This document shows positions 61,037 through 64,000 of a DNA stretch of 64,000 nt, in pieces (the stretch's first letter is position 1; every line of letters starts with the position of its first letter). The notes below the pieces were generated by a model, which saw nothing but the letters and a program-made list of their open reading frames with translations, was not told the DNA's origin and ran no database searches. This stretch comes from an uncultured bacterium (lineage in GTDB: Bacteria > Cyanobacteriota > Vampirovibrionia > Gastranaerophilales > Gastranaerophilaceae), in NCBI GenBank assembly GCA_947428835.1, contig CANENE010000003.1:99412-163411 (forward strand), in the 5' to 3' direction. The position numbers were made by a program, and so were the translations under genes.

Positions 61037-64000
61037 TTATTCATGTTTTGAACCGTCATAAACGCATCTGGCAGAGCCTACCTCGTACCCTTCATAGACA
61101 TCTGTACCTCCGTCAGATAAATATAAAACCCCTGATGAAGTCCAGTTAAGGGCAGGTACGCAATAACTATTAAAACCACTGCCTAATGGTCCTACATTAT
61201 ATGCACCGCTGCCAGGACAAGTACTAATGGAACTATATGCACACTGAACATATCCGGTTTTTGCATTTTGAGTGCAAAGCTGCAATCCATTTTTGCCTTT
61301 ATTATCGTTTATCTCACTAATATATTGCATCATAGTACTAAATTCATTACCTTCAGGTAGTCTCCAGTAACCTGCTTGAGTTTTTCCTCCTGCAGTGTAC
61401 GCCTTGCAAGAAGCATTTGCTATGTGATATTGACAAACAACCCTGTTGCAGCCGCTGTAATTGGCACCTGCATTACCCGTCATACCGCAAGTACTTGCAG
61501 TTTTGCCCTTCCAGCAACAATAACCGGATTTATTGCAAGCTTGACCTGCTGCTTTAACATATTGTTGATAATCGGCTGGTATAGAAGGGCCGCTTCCACT
61601 TGGACCACTATCGCCCACATTATATTTACTTATACATAAATTTCGTTTTCCTCCTGCATATTTTTTGTGTACAAAAATAGCTGTCAACTTATCACAATCA
61701 GCTTGAGATTTAGGTTCATCACTTGGAGCATCGCCATCATCATAATTACTTAAATCCTCTGATTTATTGCGAATCTTACCATCATACACACATCTTGCAG
61801 AGCCTACTTCATACCCTTGATAAGGGTCTGTACCACCATCAGATAAATACAAAACCCCTGATGAAGTCCAATTCAATGCAGGTACGCAATAACTATTAAA
61901 ACCACTGCCTAACGGTCCTACATCATACGAACCGCTACCAGGACAAGTATTGATAGTACTATAAGCACACTGAACATATCCTGTTTTTGCGCTTTGAGTA
62001 CACAATTGCAGACCGTCTTTACCCCTATCGTTATTTAGTATATTCATATAATTACTCATATTTGCAAACTCATTTTGAGATGGAAGTCTCCAGGCGCCTG
62101 CCTGTGTTTTACCGTTTGCAGTCCAACTTAAGCAGCTTTCATTTGCCACATGCCATTGACAGGTAGTTCTGTTGCATCCTGAATAATCGGCTCCAGCGTT
62201 ACCTGTCATACTGCAAGTACTTGCAGTTTTGCCCTTCCAGCAACAATAACCGGGATACGAACAACTTTGTCCTACATTTAGCACATAACTATTGTAACTC
62301 GATGGAATACCAGGGCCTGAACCGCTTGGGCCCGAATCTCCTACATTATACTTGCTTATGCAAAGATTTCTTTCTCCGCCTGCATATTTTTTATGAACAA
62401 AAATTGCAGTCAATTTATCACAATCCGCTTGAGACTTTGGTTCATCTTTCGGGGCGTTAGAGTCATCATAATTACTTAAATCTTCTTCATAGTTATTTGC
62501 TTTGGTGATACCATCATACACACATCTAGCTGACGCAGCTTCGTTATCTGTAGGATCCGTTCCACCAACTGAATTATAAAGAACACCTGATGAAGTCCAA
62601 TTCCAAAATGGTAAACAATAACCTGCCCAAGTATTATTTGAACCTATTACTACTGTTCCGGTACCGGGGCATTTTGTAGAATAATAACACTGAACAAAAC
62701 CTGTTGTTGCACCACTTGAACAAAGTTGAAGACCGTTTGCTCCTTTATTATTATTTATTTCACCCATGTGTTGCCACCACACAGACATCTCAGCACCTGT
62801 TGGCAACCTCCAGGCGCCTTTTGCAGTAGCTCCAAAAGCATTATATTCCCTGCAAGCGGCGTTTGCTGCGTTATACTGGCATACTGTCCTATTACAGCCG
62901 CTATAATTTGCGCCTTGATTACCATCAATTCCACAAGTGCTTGCAGTCTTTCCTTTCCAACAACAAGAACCTGCAAATGGGCAGCTTTGACCAATATTCA
63001 TAATATATTGCGTATAGCTTTCGGGTATCGGAGGGCCAAAGCCATCGGGACCTGCGTCTCCTACATTGTATTTGCTCACACAAATGTTTCTGTTTGCTCC
63101 TGACATCTTTTTATCTATAAATATTGCAACAATCTTATCGCAATCTTCCTGTGATGCGGGTTCTCCATAAAAAGGGTCGGTGGTCGGATCTTTTATACCA
63201 CCTCCATTTGGAAGTTCCGATATATCCACATTGATACTATCCAATACGCATCTTGTTGAAAACGCATTATCAAACTTAAATTCAAGAGAATTAAAAGAAC
63301 CGTTTTTTAATTCCTGAGCAAAATACATTTTTGAATCCGAATCCGATTGCGTATTTGTCCAAAGTAAACCTGCTCGGCAATGATTATTTTCTTTTGCCTT
63401 ACAGCCATTTTCTAATATTGAACATAGTACAGAACCTGCATTGGATACGCTGTCGCAAAGCTGCAGACCGCTTGTACCTTTGTTATTATTTATTGAAATT
63501 AAATTAGAAGACCAATTATTTAATTCATCTTTACTTGGAAGTCTCCAAGCGCCTTCATTTTCATCATTTGGAGCGTAGCTTGCGCAAGAAGCATTTGCTG
63601 CAGAAAATTGGCAAACGGTTCTTTTGCACCCTTCATAGTCACTTCCTTCATTTCCCGCGCTTCCGCAATTACCTGAAGTTTTGCCGCTCCAGCAGCAATT
63701 TCCGTCGTCTTTATCGGAACATGTGTTTCCAGCCGATAGTTTCTTAACGTTTTTTGCAAGAGGAAGTTCATTGTCTCCCATATTGTATTTAGTTACACAA
63801 AGGTTTCTTGTCCCTCCGTTCATTGCAGCAGGGATAAATAAAGCATCATATTTATCGCAATCTTCTTTGGTTACCTGCCGCTCCAGCGTTATATTAACAT
63901 TACTTCCGTTTCCAAAAGAACCTATTGAAATATCTGATGCCTTAAGCTTCTTTGTAATAATCGGCGTGAATGCTGCAACCAAAAGAGAGATGATGATTAA
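61037..64000 (-). CDS. Prepilin-like protein with four cysteine-rich, FISUMP-like repeats (N-terminus off the window)
   Basis: The frame is open to the right edge (no stop before 64000); the first visible residues LIIISLLVAAFTPIITKKLK are the hydrophobic helix of a type IV prepilin/pseudopilin, so only the cleavage-site leader is missing. A TTG at 63982 is merely an internal codon. After a short linker come four units of about 210-230 residues, each with DCDK...RNLCxSKYN(V/M)GD, CCWKGKT, GCNR(T/V)xCQ, a WRLP motif and a final ARCVYDG (CVLDS in unit 1). WRLP plus the closing RCV resembles the FISUMP/DUF1566 lectin-like fold. About 12 cysteines per unit suggest disulfides. Likely a surface- or pilus-exposed adhesin; the ligand is unknown. 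Confidence 0.8.
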   Translation of the reverse strand, partial: LIIISLLVAAFTPIITKKLKASDISIGSFGNGSNVNITLERQVTKEDCDKYDALFIPAAMNGGTRNLCVTKYNMGDNELPLAKNVKKLSAGNTCSDKDDGNCCWSGKTSGNCGSAGNEGSDYEGCKRTVCQFSAANASCASYAPNDENEGAWRLPSKDELNNWSSNLISINNNKGTSGLQLCDSVSNAGSVLCSILENGCKAKENNHCRAGLLWTNTQSDSDSKMYFAQELKNGSFNSLEFKFDNAFSTRCVLDSINVDISELPNGGGIKDPTTDPFYGEPASQEDCDKIVAIFIDKKMSGANRNICVSKYNVGDAGPDGFGPPIPESYTQYIMNIGQSCPFAGSCCWKGKTASTCGIDGNQGANYSGCNRTVCQYNAANAACREYNAFGATAKGAWRLPTGAEMSVWWQHMGEINNNKGANGLQLCSSGATTGFVQCYYSTKCPGTGTVVIGSNNTWAGYCLPFWNWTSSGVLYNSVGGTDPTDNEAASARCVYDGITKANNYEEDLSNYDDSNAPKDEPKSQADCDKLTAIFVHKKYAGGERNLCISKYNVGDSGPSGSGPGIPSSYNSYVLNVGQSCSYPGYCCWKGKTASTCSMTGNAGADYSGCNRTTCQWHVANESCLSWTANGKTQAGAWRLPSQNEFANMSNYMNILNNDRGKDGLQLCTQSAKTGYVQCAYSTINTCPGSGSYDVGPLGSGFNSYCVPALNWTSSGVLYLSDGGTDPYQGYEVGSARCVYDGKIRNKSEDLSNYDDGDAPSDEPKSQADCDKLTAIFVHKKYAGGKRNLCISKYNVGDSGPSGSGPSIPADYQQYVKAAGQACNKSGYCCWKGKTASTCGMTGNAGANYSGCNRVVCQYHIANASCKAYTAGGKTQAGYWRLPEGNEFSTMMQYISEINDNKGKNGLQLCTQNAKTGYVQCAYSSISTCPGSGAYNVGPLGSGFNSYCVPALNWTSSGVLYLSDGGTDVYEGYEVGSARCVYDGSKHE
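61040..63871 (-). repeat. Four tandem intragenic repeats
   Basis: Units at about 63236-63871, 62500-63158, 61767-62434 and 61040-61712 (read on the minus strand). Units 3 and 4 are alike even at DNA level: by eye most positions agree between 61066-61300 and 61787-62020. Unit 1 is the most diverged. The pattern indicates duplication, with the last copy the youngest. Confidence 0.8.

Noticed and set aside
61376..63103. Plus-strand ORFs inside the repeat protein gene
   Set aside because: They occur at matching places in successive repeats and are antisense shadows of the cysteine-rich modules.
61040..63871. Tandem repeats considered as a CRISPR array or mobile element
   Set aside because: The units are about 650 bases, translate to a conserved protein module and lack spacers or terminal inverted repeats.

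Overview
This is an AT-rich (about one-third G+C by eye), gene-dense bacterial chromosome segment. The best lineage marker is the RNA polymerase operon rpoB-rpoC1-rpoC2. The beta-prime subunit is split into two genes as in Cyanobacteria, and the RpoC2 part carries a roughly 650-residue insertion after the trigger-loop start that resembles the cyanobacterial SI3 insertion. No photosynthesis gene is present. Together with the base composition, DUF4330, a CsaB-like pyruvyltransferase and prepilin-like repeat proteins, this suggests a non-photosynthetic relative of Cyanobacteria (Melainabacteria/Vampirovibrionia, possibly gut Gastranaerophilales). The assignment is inference; no search was run. 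Heptose-kinase, ManC, RmlD, O-antigen-ligase-like and DUF374 acyltransferase genes point to a Gram-negative envelope.

Layout. 1-8.0 kb: a cut secreted protein, upp, uvrA, a small secreted protein, then a minus-strand operon of a free-standing ClpX-type zinc finger, a large helical protein, ruvX and DUF1292. 8.1-12.0 kb: a basic 116-aa protein, a HAD phosphatase, corA, a GT2 glycosyltransferase. 12.1-22.7 kb: a YdjC deacetylase, a helicase-nuclease fusion and mutS2 in one operon, convergent ruvB plus an ArsB/NhaD transporter, then hisG-mazG-GT83. 24.3-26.3 kb: tRNA-Pro, tRNA-Ser, a frameshifted gene, ogt, tRNA-Ser. 26.5-33.6 kb: lytic transglycosylase, orphan peptide-binding protein, rmlD, manC, a divergent mutS. 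33.7-43.2 kb: rpoC2-rpoC1-rpoB and a 488-base upstream region with a likely small RNA or 35-codon ORF. 43.2-47.9 kb: a small membrane protein and a biotin cluster (bioF-bioG-bioC, bioD, bioB) without bioA. 48-50.8 kb: a 931-aa coiled-coil/EF-hand protein. 50.8-58.2 kb: envelope operon (heptose kinase, DUF4330, O-antigen ligase-like) divergent from csaB-hisA/I/E-hisD-DUF374. 58.2-61 kb: NupC, a small ORF, an HlyD-hairpin-like protein, cysE. 61-64 kb: the C-terminal 98% or so of a prepilin-like protein with four cysteine-rich repeats, cut by the window end.

Functional themes are DNA repair and recombination (uvrA, ruvX, helicase-nuclease, mutS2, ruvB, ogt, mutS), vitamin and amino-acid synthesis (biotin, histidine, cysteine), transcription, and envelope glycan synthesis. 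The most notable points are the HisA-HisI-HisE triple fusion, the orphan plus-strand terminators upstream of rpoB and csaB, a 22-bp near-palindrome over the face-to-face bioD/bioB -10 boxes, a hairpin enclosing the cysE start codon, the homopolymer-broken gene, the EF-hand protein and the repeat-bearing pilin-like protein. No CRISPR array, insertion sequence or prophage was seen.
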